Assembly (NCBI GenBank): GCA_951813045.1
Contig: CATOTF010000002.1
Location: 2,170,001-2,234,000 of the forward strand
Reading direction: 5' to 3'
Origin: an uncultured Rhizobiaceae bacterium
GTDB lineage: Bacteria > Pseudomonadota > Alphaproteobacteria > Rhizobiales > Rhizobiaceae
DNA length: 64,000 nt
Part shown: piece by piece, positions 26,222 through 34,623 of the stretch
Position numbering within the stretch: the stretch's first letter is position 1
Layout of the letters: the number at the start of each line of letters is the position of its first letter
Program-made: the position numbers and the translations under genes
The notes under the pieces: generated by a model
The model's input: the letters and a program-made list of their open reading frames with translations, nothing else
Told to the model about the DNA's origin: nothing
The model's database searches: none

Positions 26222-27198
26222 GATACCCAGCATCTGAGAAACTGGAAATCATCCGAATTGTTGAACAATCACATCTGCCAGCCAAGGTGACACTTGATAA
26301 GCTTGGCGTCTCACGGCCAACTTTTTATCGCTGGTATGATTTGTATCAGCGATTGGGTGAGACAGGATTGGAAGACAAACGTTCTGGTCCCAACAGAGCC
26401 TGGAACCGCGTGCCAGAAAATATACGGGCACAGATCATTGATCTGGCCCTTGATCAACCGGAACTGTCTCCTCGTGAACTGGCTGTGACATTCACAGACA
26501 CGAAGGCCTATTTTGTATCGGAAAGCTCAGTGTACCGACTGCTCAAGGCCCTGGACCTGATCACCAGCCCGGCATTTATCGTCATGAAAGCTGCCAGTGA
26601 GTTCCGCGACAAGACCACAGCCATCAACCAGCTGTGGCAAACAGACTTCACCTATCTGAAGGTCATTGGCTGGGGTTGGTTCTATCTCAGTACGATCCTT
26701 GATGATTATTCGCGATACATCATTGCCTGGAAGCTGTGTACCACCATGAACACATCGGATGTGACCGATACATTGGAAATGGCGCTTCAGGCCTCAGGCT
26801 GCGACAGGGCCAACGTTGCGCATAAACCCCGGCTACTATCTGATAATGGCCCCTGCTACATATCCAGTGATCTGGCAGAGTGGTTGGATGGCAAAGGCAT
26901 GGGTCATGTTCGCGGTGCGCCTTATCACCCGCAAACCCAAGGCAAGATTGAACGCTGGCATCAAACCCTGAAGAACCGCATCTTGCTGGAACACTACTTC
27001 ATACCAAGTGACTTAAACCGGCAGATCGAAGCTTTCATCGAACATTATAATCATCACAGATACCACGAGAGCCTGAGTAATCTCACGCCTGCGGACGTCT
27101 ACTTCGGGCGCAAAAATGAGATATTGAAGCGAAGAGAAAGGATCAAACAAAAAACCATCGAAACGCGGCGCTTGCAACACCGCAAACAAGCCGCATAA
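26218..27198 (+). CDS. IS3-family transposase OrfB
   Basis: A 326-residue DDE transposase. HTH at about 10-40 (VTLDKLGVSRPTFYRW), then the catalytic D-D-E residues in WQTDFTYLKV, LSDNGPCYIS and GKIERWHQTLKNR. It begins with its own ATG overlapping the orfA stop, in a different frame. Confidence 0.92.
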   Translation: MRYPASEKLEIIRIVEQSHLPAKVTLDKLGVSRPTFYRWYDLYQRLGETGLEDKRSGPNRAWNRVPENIRAQIIDLALDQPELSPRELAVTFTDTKAYFVSESSVYRLLKALDLITSPAFIVMKAASEFRDKTTAINQLWQTDFTYLKVIGWGWFYLSTILDDYSRYIIAWKLCTTMNTSDVTDTLEMALQASGCDRANVAHKPRLLSDNGPCYISSDLAEWLDGKGMGHVRGAPYHPQTQGKIERWHQTLKNRILLEHYFIPSDLNRQIEAFIEHYNHHRYHESLSNLTPADVYFGRKNEILKRRERIKQKTIETRRLQHRKQAA

Positions 27199-27252
27199 TA
27201 CAAACAACAGATGAGCTAGAGTCTCTCTTAAATCAGACCACCATCTGTCTCA

Positions 27253-27736
27253 AATACCCTGACTACGAACAATCACCGGCAAGATCAACGGCTCTGGGAT
27301 GAACTTCCGGGTAGGCAGAAACCGAAATATCAAACGGATATTCCTTCAACAACGCCTCAATAGCTCCAGCGACAGAACCGAATCCAGGCAGCTCTTCACC
27401 CCCTTCACTAATGGCGTCGCCGCGCAGCACAACCAATCTTGTTATGTCATTGGTCCAAAGGTGTCCGGCAAATTCGATCAACGAATCGCGATTGAAATGG
27501 TTCAGAGCAATATGACAGGCAGTTGGCACTTCGTTGAGAACTTGCAGGCGTAACGCCCAGTCAAGAGTTCCTTCTGCAACAGAGCCGCCTGCCCCAAAAG
27601 TAATTGTCTGAAAACTTGGCTCGAAACGACGCAATGCATGCGCCCCGGTCATCAATGCCCTCTCGGAGGAAAGCGTTTTTGGAGGAAAATATTCAATGCT
27701 TACCGTCGGGTAACCGTTATTTTCTATGCGAGTCAT
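27253..27736 (-). pseudogene. metF remnant (canonical MetF, N-terminal half)
   Basis: From ATG 27736, behind a good CAGGAG ribosome site, about 157 codons match the N-terminal half of canonical methylenetetrahydrofolate reductase: SIEYFPPKT, FQTITFGAGGS, HIALNHFNRDSL, LVVLRGD and SVSAYPEVHP. The frame then hits a stop 10 bases before the IS3 end and the C-terminal half is absent. It is divergent from the CH3-THF methyltransferase gene and shares its upstream region and operator, so it was probably part of the same C1 cluster. The divergent MetF-like gene at 21110 remains. Confidence 0.85.
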
Positions 27737-27853
27737 TTTTTGGACTCCTGTTAGGATAGCTTCAATCTCGACCGTTCAATTAGCGCCAAAATATGCGACA
27801 ATTCGTGTCGTGATTCAACAATACATCAAATTATTTTAATGATCAACATTGAT

Positions 27854-27869
27854 ATAAAGATTTCTTTAT
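27854..27869. promoter_or_regulatory. palindromic operator upstream of mtgA-like gene
   Basis: ATAAAGA-TT-TCTTTAT lies between the metF remnant and the CH3-THF methyltransferase gene. Its 7-bp arms and 2-bp spacing are identical to the site before bmt (10623-10638). It lies 149 bases before the GTG, so it may cover a promoter rather than the ribosome site. Confidence 0.65.
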
Positions 27870-28018
27870 GCAATTTTATCAATCCATAGCTGCCAGCGCC
27901 GATTCCGGCTTTCTACATGTCGCATTTGGCGCAGCCCCACGCCTGAAAAGCCGATGATAGTCGGTAAAACACATAGCTCGCGCTGCCTGGACTACGCCGC
28001 GCTTTTGGAGAATATATC

Positions 28019-28966
28019 GTGACAAGAACCATCGTTGCTTCGGCCACCAAAGAGGTCGTTATAGGATTTGACCAGAAGTTTTGCGTGATTGGTGAGCGCA
28101 TTAACCCAACTGGCCGCAAAAAACTGGCTGCTGAAATGCAGGCTGGAAATTTCGAGACTGTCAGAGCAGATGCGTTGGCGCAGGTTGCAGCAGGTGCGAC
28201 CATGCTGGATGTCAACGCAGGCGTCACATCTGTGGACCCGAATGCCACCGAGCCGGGTCTAATGGTTCAGACCCTGGAAATCGTCCAGGACCTTGTCGAC
28301 GTGCCCCTGTCAATTGACTCATCGGTGTCCGCTGCTATCGAAGCAGGTCTGAAAGTTGCTAAAGGCCGCCCCCTGGTGAACTCAGTCACCGGTGAGATGG
28401 AAAAACTGGAAGCCATCCTGCCCCTCATCAAACAATATGACGTACCCGTTGTTGCGATCTCGAACGATGAGACGGGAATTTCGGAAGACCCCGACGTGCG
28501 ATTTGAAGTCGCAAAAAAGATTGTGCAACACGCCGCTGATTACGGCATTCCAGCCCATGATATCGTAGTAGACCCTCTCGTTATGCCGATTGGCGCGATG
28601 GGCACCGCCGGTAAACAGGTCTTTGCCCTTGTGCGCCGCCTGCGCGAAGAGCTTGGCGTGAACACAACCTGTGGGCTGTCTAATATTTCTTTCGGCCTGC
28701 CCCACCGCCACGGCATTAACGCCGCCTTCATCCCCATGTGCATCTCCGCCGGTATGACCAGCGCCATCATGAACCCGTGCCGCCCGCAGGAAATGGAAAT
28801 GGTCCACTCAGCCAACGTTTTGTCAGGCAACGACGCGGATTGCGGACAATGGATCAGAAACTATAAAGACCACGCGGCCAACACCGCCGCAGGTGTAACC
28901 GCTCCGACCACCGCAGCAGGCAGCGCAAGCCGCAGACGCGGTGGCCGCGCCGCGCGGGCGGGTTGA
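28019..28966 (+). CDS. methyltetrahydrofolate:corrinoid methyltransferase (MtgA-like)
   Basis: A 315-residue pterin-binding TIM-barrel protein of the AcsE/MtgA/MetH-folate-domain type, which exchanges methyl groups between corrinoid protein and tetrahydrofolate. Markers are VIGERINPTGRKKL at about 22-35, DVNAGVTSVDP near 63, LSIDSSVSAAIEAGL, LVNSVTGE, and the GLSNISFGLPHR loop near 222. It starts at GTG behind GGAGAATATATC. The last 14 residues form an Arg/Gly-rich tail (SRRRGGRAARAG), not part of the usual enzyme. It opens an operon with a small membrane protein and the corrinoid activator. Confidence 0.9.
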   Translation: MTRTIVASATKEVVIGFDQKFCVIGERINPTGRKKLAAEMQAGNFETVRADALAQVAAGATMLDVNAGVTSVDPNATEPGLMVQTLEIVQDLVDVPLSIDSSVSAAIEAGLKVAKGRPLVNSVTGEMEKLEAILPLIKQYDVPVVAISNDETGISEDPDVRFEVAKKIVQHAADYGIPAHDIVVDPLVMPIGAMGTAGKQVFALVRRLREELGVNTTCGLSNISFGLPHRHGINAAFIPMCISAGMTSAIMNPCRPQEMEMVHSANVLSGNDADCGQWIRNYKDHAANTAAGVTAPTTAAGSASRRRGGRAARAG

Positions 28967-28973
28967 TCTAGAC

Positions 28974-29498
28974 TTGTTAATCAACAAACCACATTCACCA
29001 CATCGAACGTATTTCCGGGAAACTTCCAGAAATACTTATAGCGCTGCAAAGTATCTGAGCGATACAATTGGTATCATTTTAAGAGCTATCACGGCCTATG
29101 CGGTAGGGATTATCCTATTAATTGTGAGTTCAAAGGAGCTTGCGGTTGATCAGGCATCAATTTTGGAATCCACCCAAAATTGGATGGGTTTTAGCATGGC
29201 TATGATATTCATTTTCGCTGCATTTGGAAGCTTGCTTTTACTGTGCAATGCAGCAGGAAACTATCTATTTTCATGGATCACTATTGGAAGTGGAAAGATG
29301 TCTTTGATCGTATCTTCCATTTTGGCGACCATTATATTGAATGCTGTATCTCCTCCTATAGAAAAGTTAGCAACCGAAGGGTTATTAAAGAGTGCTTTGA
29401 TCAGTAATTCGGACAAAAATTCAATTCAAAAAGGCGGGTTTGGTAAATGGGTATTGGATCATATGTCACCGCTCAATTCTGAACCTAATTGGCCATGA
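28974..29498 (+). CDS. uncharacterised three-helix membrane protein
   Basis: About 174 residues from TTG 28974 (a GTG at 28941, inside mtgA, is also possible). Three hydrophobic segments lie at about 32-52, 70-96 and 105-125 of that product, with a polar C-terminus. I recognise no family. Base composition is clearly more A+T-rich than the flanking genes, which hints at different origin. Its TGA overlaps the ATG of the corrinoid activator gene (ATGA), so it is probably translated and coupled. No function is assigned. Confidence 0.6.
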   Translation: MLINKPHSPHRTYFRETSRNTYSAAKYLSDTIGIILRAITAYAVGIILLIVSSKELAVDQASILESTQNWMGFSMAMIFIFAAFGSLLLLCNAAGNYLFSWITIGSGKMSLIVSSILATIILNAVSPPIEKLATEGLLKSALISNSDKNSIQKGGFGKWVLDHMSPLNSEPNWP

Positions 29499-31549
29499 CC
29501 AACACAACTGATCCCCTCGTAATCTTCACCCCCAGCGGTAAACGCGGCAACTTTCCCATTGGCACGCCGATCCTAGACGCGGCGCGCGAACTTGGTGTCT
29601 ATGTAGAATCCGTTTGCGGTGGGCGCGGTATATGCGGGCGGTGTCAGGTGGCCCCGGAATTTGGCCATTTTGCCAAACACGGTATTGAATCGAAATCTGA
29701 CGCTGTTTCCGAATGGTCATCCAAAGAGGTACGCTACACGGATAAACGCGGCGAATTGAAAGACGGGCGGCGTCTCTCCTGCTCCACTACAATTCAGGGC
29801 CCATTGGTCGTTGATATCCCCTCTGACACGGTGGTCAATCAACAGACCATCCGCAAAGCGGCAGATACCCGTCACATTGAGCGTAATCCTGCTGTTCAGC
29901 TTTGTTATGTCGAGGTGGATGAGCCAGACATGCACAAACCTTTGGGCGATCTTGATCGTCTCAAGAAGGAGTTGGAAAAAGACTGGGGCTTTGAGGACAT
30001 TCTGGTTTCCCAACACATTATGCCCCACGTGCAAAAGACACTTCGGGCTGGCAAATGGACGGTCACAGCCGCAATCCATCAAGATCTGGATTCCTCCCGC
30101 CCGACTATGATTGCCCTCTATCCCGGCCTTAAAAACGAAGCCTACGGCATCGCCTGTGATATCGGGTCCACCACCATCGCGATGCACTTGTCCTCTTTAT
30201 TGTCCGGACACACGTTGGCTTCATCGGGCACGTCCAACCCTCAAATCAGGTTCGGCGAAGATGTCATGAGCCGCGTCTCCTACGTGATGATGAATCCTGA
30301 TGGTCGTGCTGCCATGACCAAAGCGGTGCGCGATGCGGTCAATGGATTAATCCAAAACGTCTGCACAGAAGCTGAGGTGGAACCGGAAGATATTCTCGAC
30401 AGCGTATTCGTCGGCAACCCGATCATGCACCACCTGTTTCTTGGGATTGACCCTACCGAACTGGGCGGCGCACCTTTCGCGCTCGCTGTATCCGGTGCTG
30501 TTCATACATGGGCAAGCGAGCTTGACTTGTCGATGAACGAAGGCACCCGCGTTTACATCCTACCCTGTATCGCAGGCCACGTGGGCGCAGATGCTGCTGC
30601 TGCTACGCTTTCAGAAGCACCTCATAAAGAAACAGAACTCTCCCTGCTTGTGGATGTGGGTACCAACGCTGAAATCGTACTTGGCAAACAGGGACGCACC
30701 CTCGCCTGCTCTTCCCCCACTGGCCCGGCTTTTGAAGGGGCGGAAATTTCATGCGGCCAGCGCGCCGCCCCAGGCGCAATCGAGCGCGTTCGCATTGACC
30801 CGGTCACGCTGGAACCACGCATCCGTATCATTGGCGTCGACATTTGGTCAGACGAACCGGGTTTTTACGAACAGGCAAAGGTAACCGGTGTCACCGGCAT
30901 TTGCGGTTCCGGTATCATCGAAGTGATGGCGGAAATGTTCCTCGCCGGAGTGATCGATGAAGACGGGGTTCTCGATGGTTCAAAAGCTGGAACGAGCGAC
31001 CGTATATTCGAGAAGAACCGAACATTCTCCTACCTGCTCTGGCGCACGGAAGATGGACCAGACATCACAGTCAGTCAAACGGATGTCCGCGCCATTCAAA
31101 TGGCGAAAGCTGCCCTTTACGCAGGCGTTAAACTGCTGATGGAAAAACATGGCGTTGAGCGGGTAGAGAAAATCAGCCTCGCCGGTGCATTTGGTACATT
31201 CATTGATCCCAAATATGCGCTGGTTCTGGGTCTGGTACCCGATTGTGAAATTGCCAAGGTCAAAGCAGTTGGCAATGCCGCCGGCACCGGTGCACGCATG
31301 GCGCTACTGAACCGCAACCACCGGCGCGAAATCGAAGATACTGTGCAAAACATCGAGAAAATCGAAACCGCTCTTGAAGCGAACTTCCAACGACATTTCG
31401 TCAATGCCATGGCATTCCCCAATAAGGTGGAGCCGTTCCCGCGCCTGCAGGCTGAGGTAAAGCTTCCGGACAGAAAACCGGGAGATGCTCCCAACACGGA
31501 CGGCTCAGCTGCAGCTCCTCGCAGACGAGGCGGCCGCCGTCGAGCCTGA
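29495..31549 (+). CDS. reductive activator of corrinoid protein (RACo/RamA-type, ASKHA domain)
   Basis: A 684-residue protein that would reduce oxidised Co(II) corrinoid back to Co(I) using ATP. An N-terminal 2Fe-2S domain has Cys41, Cys47, Cys50 and Cys96 (CGGRGICGRC...LSC); a linker domain follows to about 220; then an ASKHA ATPase region with CDIGSTTIAMHL near 222, VGNPIMHHLFLG near 307 and GSGIIEVMAEMFLAG near 470. It matches the DUF4445-type activators. The C-terminus ends in an Arg/Gly-rich tail, APRRRGGRRRA. It overlaps the membrane-protein gene by ATGA and ends the operon. Confidence 0.9.
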   Translation: MTNTTDPLVIFTPSGKRGNFPIGTPILDAARELGVYVESVCGGRGICGRCQVAPEFGHFAKHGIESKSDAVSEWSSKEVRYTDKRGELKDGRRLSCSTTIQGPLVVDIPSDTVVNQQTIRKAADTRHIERNPAVQLCYVEVDEPDMHKPLGDLDRLKKELEKDWGFEDILVSQHIMPHVQKTLRAGKWTVTAAIHQDLDSSRPTMIALYPGLKNEAYGIACDIGSTTIAMHLSSLLSGHTLASSGTSNPQIRFGEDVMSRVSYVMMNPDGRAAMTKAVRDAVNGLIQNVCTEAEVEPEDILDSVFVGNPIMHHLFLGIDPTELGGAPFALAVSGAVHTWASELDLSMNEGTRVYILPCIAGHVGADAAAATLSEAPHKETELSLLVDVGTNAEIVLGKQGRTLACSSPTGPAFEGAEISCGQRAAPGAIERVRIDPVTLEPRIRIIGVDIWSDEPGFYEQAKVTGVTGICGSGIIEVMAEMFLAGVIDEDGVLDGSKAGTSDRIFEKNRTFSYLLWRTEDGPDITVSQTDVRAIQMAKAALYAGVKLLMEKHGVERVEKISLAGAFGTFIDPKYALVLGLVPDCEIAKVKAVGNAAGTGARMALLNRNHRREIEDTVQNIEKIETALEANFQRHFVNAMAFPNKVEPFPRLQAEVKLPDRKPGDAPNTDGSAAAPRRRGGRRRA

Positions 31550-31625
31550 TCAACAGATGTTGACTGCTACTTTATAATTCAGTTCCATAACATCGACTTA
31601 TCAGCGTTTTGAAGAATGGGTCTGG

Positions 31626-33555
31626 ATGACCAGCAAATTGAATTCCACGGTCAATCCAAGTCCGACATCTATCGCGTCTCATTATCGCCCGGATATTCAG
31701 GGCATGCGTGCCATTGCCGTGGCTATGGTTCTGCTTTTCCACTTCCGTATTCCTGGGGGGGCCGGCGGGTTTGCCGGAGTTGATGTATTTTTCGTCCTCT
31801 CTGGTTATTTGATGACCAGCATTCTTGCAAAGACCGAAAACATTTCGATGGGCTCGTTGGTCGGAACGTTTTATGCCCGGCGCATCTGGCGTATCGCGCC
31901 AGCGTATCTTGTGACATTGCTAATTGTAATCGCCGGAGCCGCATTTTACATGCTGCCTGAAGACTACAGCAGGTTGGGCGCATCCGCACAAAGCGCACTT
32001 ACTTTCACAAGCAATATATTCTTCACCAGTGAAGCCGGATATTTCAGCGGTGACGCCATCAACAAGCCTCTGCTCCACACATGGTCACTTGGCGTGGAAA
32101 TGCAATTCTATCTGATATGGCCGGTTCTTTATATTTTTGTTCGGGGTTTCTCCCTTAAACTTCAGGCAGTATTTCTGATCGCGGGCGCGGTCGTTAGTTT
32201 TATTGGCGCGGTTATTGCCACCTCGCTCGATCCTGAAGCCGCATTTTACGCCATGCCGACCCGACTTTGGGAGTTCTGTGCTGGAAGCCTTTTGGCAAAC
32301 TCTTGGGTTCGGTCCAAAATACCAAGTTGGACAAACAACAACCTCTTACTGCAAGGCTTTGCGATCCTCAGTTTGCTTGGCTTTATGGCATTTGGATCAG
32401 AGCAGCTGGCTTGGCCCGCCCCCTATGGCCTCATCGCGGTTCTCGCCACTGCGGTTCTAATTGCAACCAACATAAGCCCGGCTCCGCCAAACGGCACCAG
32501 TATCGTAACGCGGACGCTGTCTTCATCGCCGTTCGTCTGGCTAGGTGAAATCTCATACAGCCTCTATCTCGTTCACTGGCCAATTACGTGTCTTATCTTC
32601 TTTATCTGGGCGCCTGAACCTTCATTGACGATACGGGCAAGCATGATGCTTTTGTGTATTCCAATTGCTTACGGTCTGTATCGATTTATCGAGACACCCA
32701 TGCGCAACAAACCCAATGCGACCGGAAGTGTATATTTAAGACCTGCAGTCCTCGTCGGATTATGTTGTGTAATTTTTTCTGTCGGATTACTAATTCGATC
32801 GAACAACGGGTATCCACAACGCTACCCCACCAGCCTTCAGGCGGCCCTTGTCGGGAAATTCCCGCTTAACAAACTACCGAATAAATCAGACTTCTGTAAC
32901 TCTGGAGATTTCGGCTGTCGCGCACCGCTGAGTACTGGCAAGTCGGTCTTTCTTTGGGGGGATTCGCACGCACGGCAATTTCAGCCGTCCATCGCTCAGC
33001 TCGCCCATCTTTCCGGGCACGACTTCTCTGCGAACATAATGGACGCCTGCCCACCGTTACCCAACGCAGGACGATCAGATGGCGCGTTCCAATTCAAACA
33101 GGAATGTCTTGAAAAAAATCTCCAGACGTTCGAAATGATAAATTCGGACCCCAATATTTCAACTGTGGTGATAGCCGCGCGTTGGGCGTATTACGCCAAT
33201 TCAACGCGAGTGGGAATGGAGTCCGGTAAGCCGATATTCATCGCGCGCTCATCATCAGATCAAACGAATATCGAACTCTCCCTTGAACGGTTGGAAACCG
33301 AACTGCGAACAACTGCCGATACTTTCTCCAAAAATGGAAAGAAGGTCGTGTTTGTTTTGCAAGCTCCAGAACATCTGACGAATTCAAGGCGCTGTTTCTT
33401 GATGGCGAAACTTGGAAATATCGACCTTAAGGATTGTAACATTTCCGAGGATGCAGTGGATCAAAGGCAGCGGCGTTACCGCGCGGTTTTTGATGGGTTA
33501 GTCGAATCCTATCCAGACATAAAGATCATCGATCCCCACAACACTTTTTGTACAA
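31626..33555 (+). pseudogene. OafA-type acyltransferase, disrupted by IS91-type element
   Basis: A long N-terminal piece of an OafA/YrhL-type membrane O-acyltransferase (acyltransferase 3). YRPDIQGMRAIAVAMVLLFHF near 20 carries the family's Arg-x-10-His start, and about ten helices follow to residue 390. Next comes a SGNH-like domain with the GDSHARQF Ser motif near 441. Translation then enters IS91-type sequence and adds about 25 foreign codons. The lost end, with the DNNH catalytic pair, is found beyond the IS at 36280-36398. Such enzymes acetylate surface sugars. The exact junction is uncertain by tens of bases. Confidence 0.85.
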
Positions 33556-33690
33556 GCACTAAATCGCTTCGCGATAGTTGGGGCGCGTTGTTTGGTTTTG
33601 TATTGACTATGTCAGATTTGCTGTTGGGGAGTTGATCGCGGTTCCTTTGTCTCGAGGTGCTTTTGCCTCGATTGACGGAGGATTTTTCCC

Positions 33691-34617
33691 ATGACCATTC
33701 AGACATTGCCCCGGACGCCGACTTCCACAACGCCGCTTCGTGCCCGCATGATTTCGGATATGAAAGGGCGCAATCTGGGTAAGGCATCGCAGACCAGTCA
33801 CCTGCGCGCCTGCAAGCGTTTTGCAGCCTGGCTCAATCGTTCTCCCGACACGGCAACACCCGATGATGTGAAGCACTTTCAGGAATATCTGATCGAGAGT
33901 GGCGCGAGCATTTGCACGCGCAACCAGACCATGACCGGCGTAAAGTTTCTGTTCCGGGTGACGCTGCGGCGACACGATTTGGTGGCGGAGATATTCAGCC
34001 TCAAGGAGCCAGTAAAGGTGCCGCTGGTTCTCAGTAAGGAGGAAGTGAAGCGTATTCTGGCCATGGCACCGAGCCTGAAGGCGAAGGTGATGTTATCACT
34101 GGCTTACGGTTGCGGGCTACGTGCAGGCGAAGTTGTTCGACTTAAAGTCGGCGATATAGACAGCGCCCAAAACATCATCCGCATTGTGCAGGCTAAGGGG
34201 CGCAAGGATCGCAACGTTATGTTGCCTTCCGATATTCTGGGCCTGCTGCGCGACTGGTGGAAAGAACGCCCAACCGGTCAGGATAAGAGTATCGCACGTG
34301 AAGACCGTTTGATATTTCCAGGATATAACGGAAAGCACCTTTCTTCCCGCCAGATCTCGCGATTGTTCAAGCAAGCAGCGCGGGCCGCCGGGATCACCAA
34401 GCCCGTTACATTGCACACGTTGCGGCATTCGTTTGCAACGCATTTGCTGGAGAGTGGTGTGGACATCCGGGTCATTCAGGCACTGCTGGGTCATACCAAG
34501 CTCACAACAACGGCGCGTTATGCAAGCGTTGCCACTGGAATGATTGCAGCTGTGGAAAGCCCATTGGATAATCTGAATGGGGTCAAACGCAAAAGGACCA
34601 AACGCAAGTCCTCATAA
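33691..34617 (+). CDS. tyrosine recombinase of IS91-type element
   Basis: A 308-residue phage-integrase-type recombinase. SAM-like core-binding domain at about 15-105, catalytic domain with Arg in GLRAGEVVRL near 150, HTLRHSFATHLLESG near 245, GHTKLTT near 267 and the Tyr nucleophile in ARYASV near 275. It begins behind GGAGGA. Such integrase genes accompany IS91-type transposases; the role in movement is unclear. Confidence 0.92.
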   Translation: MTIQTLPRTPTSTTPLRARMISDMKGRNLGKASQTSHLRACKRFAAWLNRSPDTATPDDVKHFQEYLIESGASICTRNQTMTGVKFLFRVTLRRHDLVAEIFSLKEPVKVPLVLSKEEVKRILAMAPSLKAKVMLSLAYGCGLRAGEVVRLKVGDIDSAQNIIRIVQAKGRKDRNVMLPSDILGLLRDWWKERPTGQDKSIAREDRLIFPGYNGKHLSSRQISRLFKQAARAAGITKPVTLHTLRHSFATHLLESGVDIRVIQALLGHTKLTTTARYASVATGMIAAVESPLDNLNGVKRKRTKRKSS

Positions 34618-34623
34618 TCTGCC

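Larger units (their letters stand above)
25782..27252 (+). mobile_element. IS3-family insertion sequence
   Basis: A 1,471-bp element with imperfect terminal repeats starting TGAGACAG at both ends and two overlapping transposase genes. The flanks (TCA left, AAT right) form no target duplication. Truncated genes on both sides (MOSC, metF) suggest it marks a deletion or other rearrangement. Confidence 0.9.
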
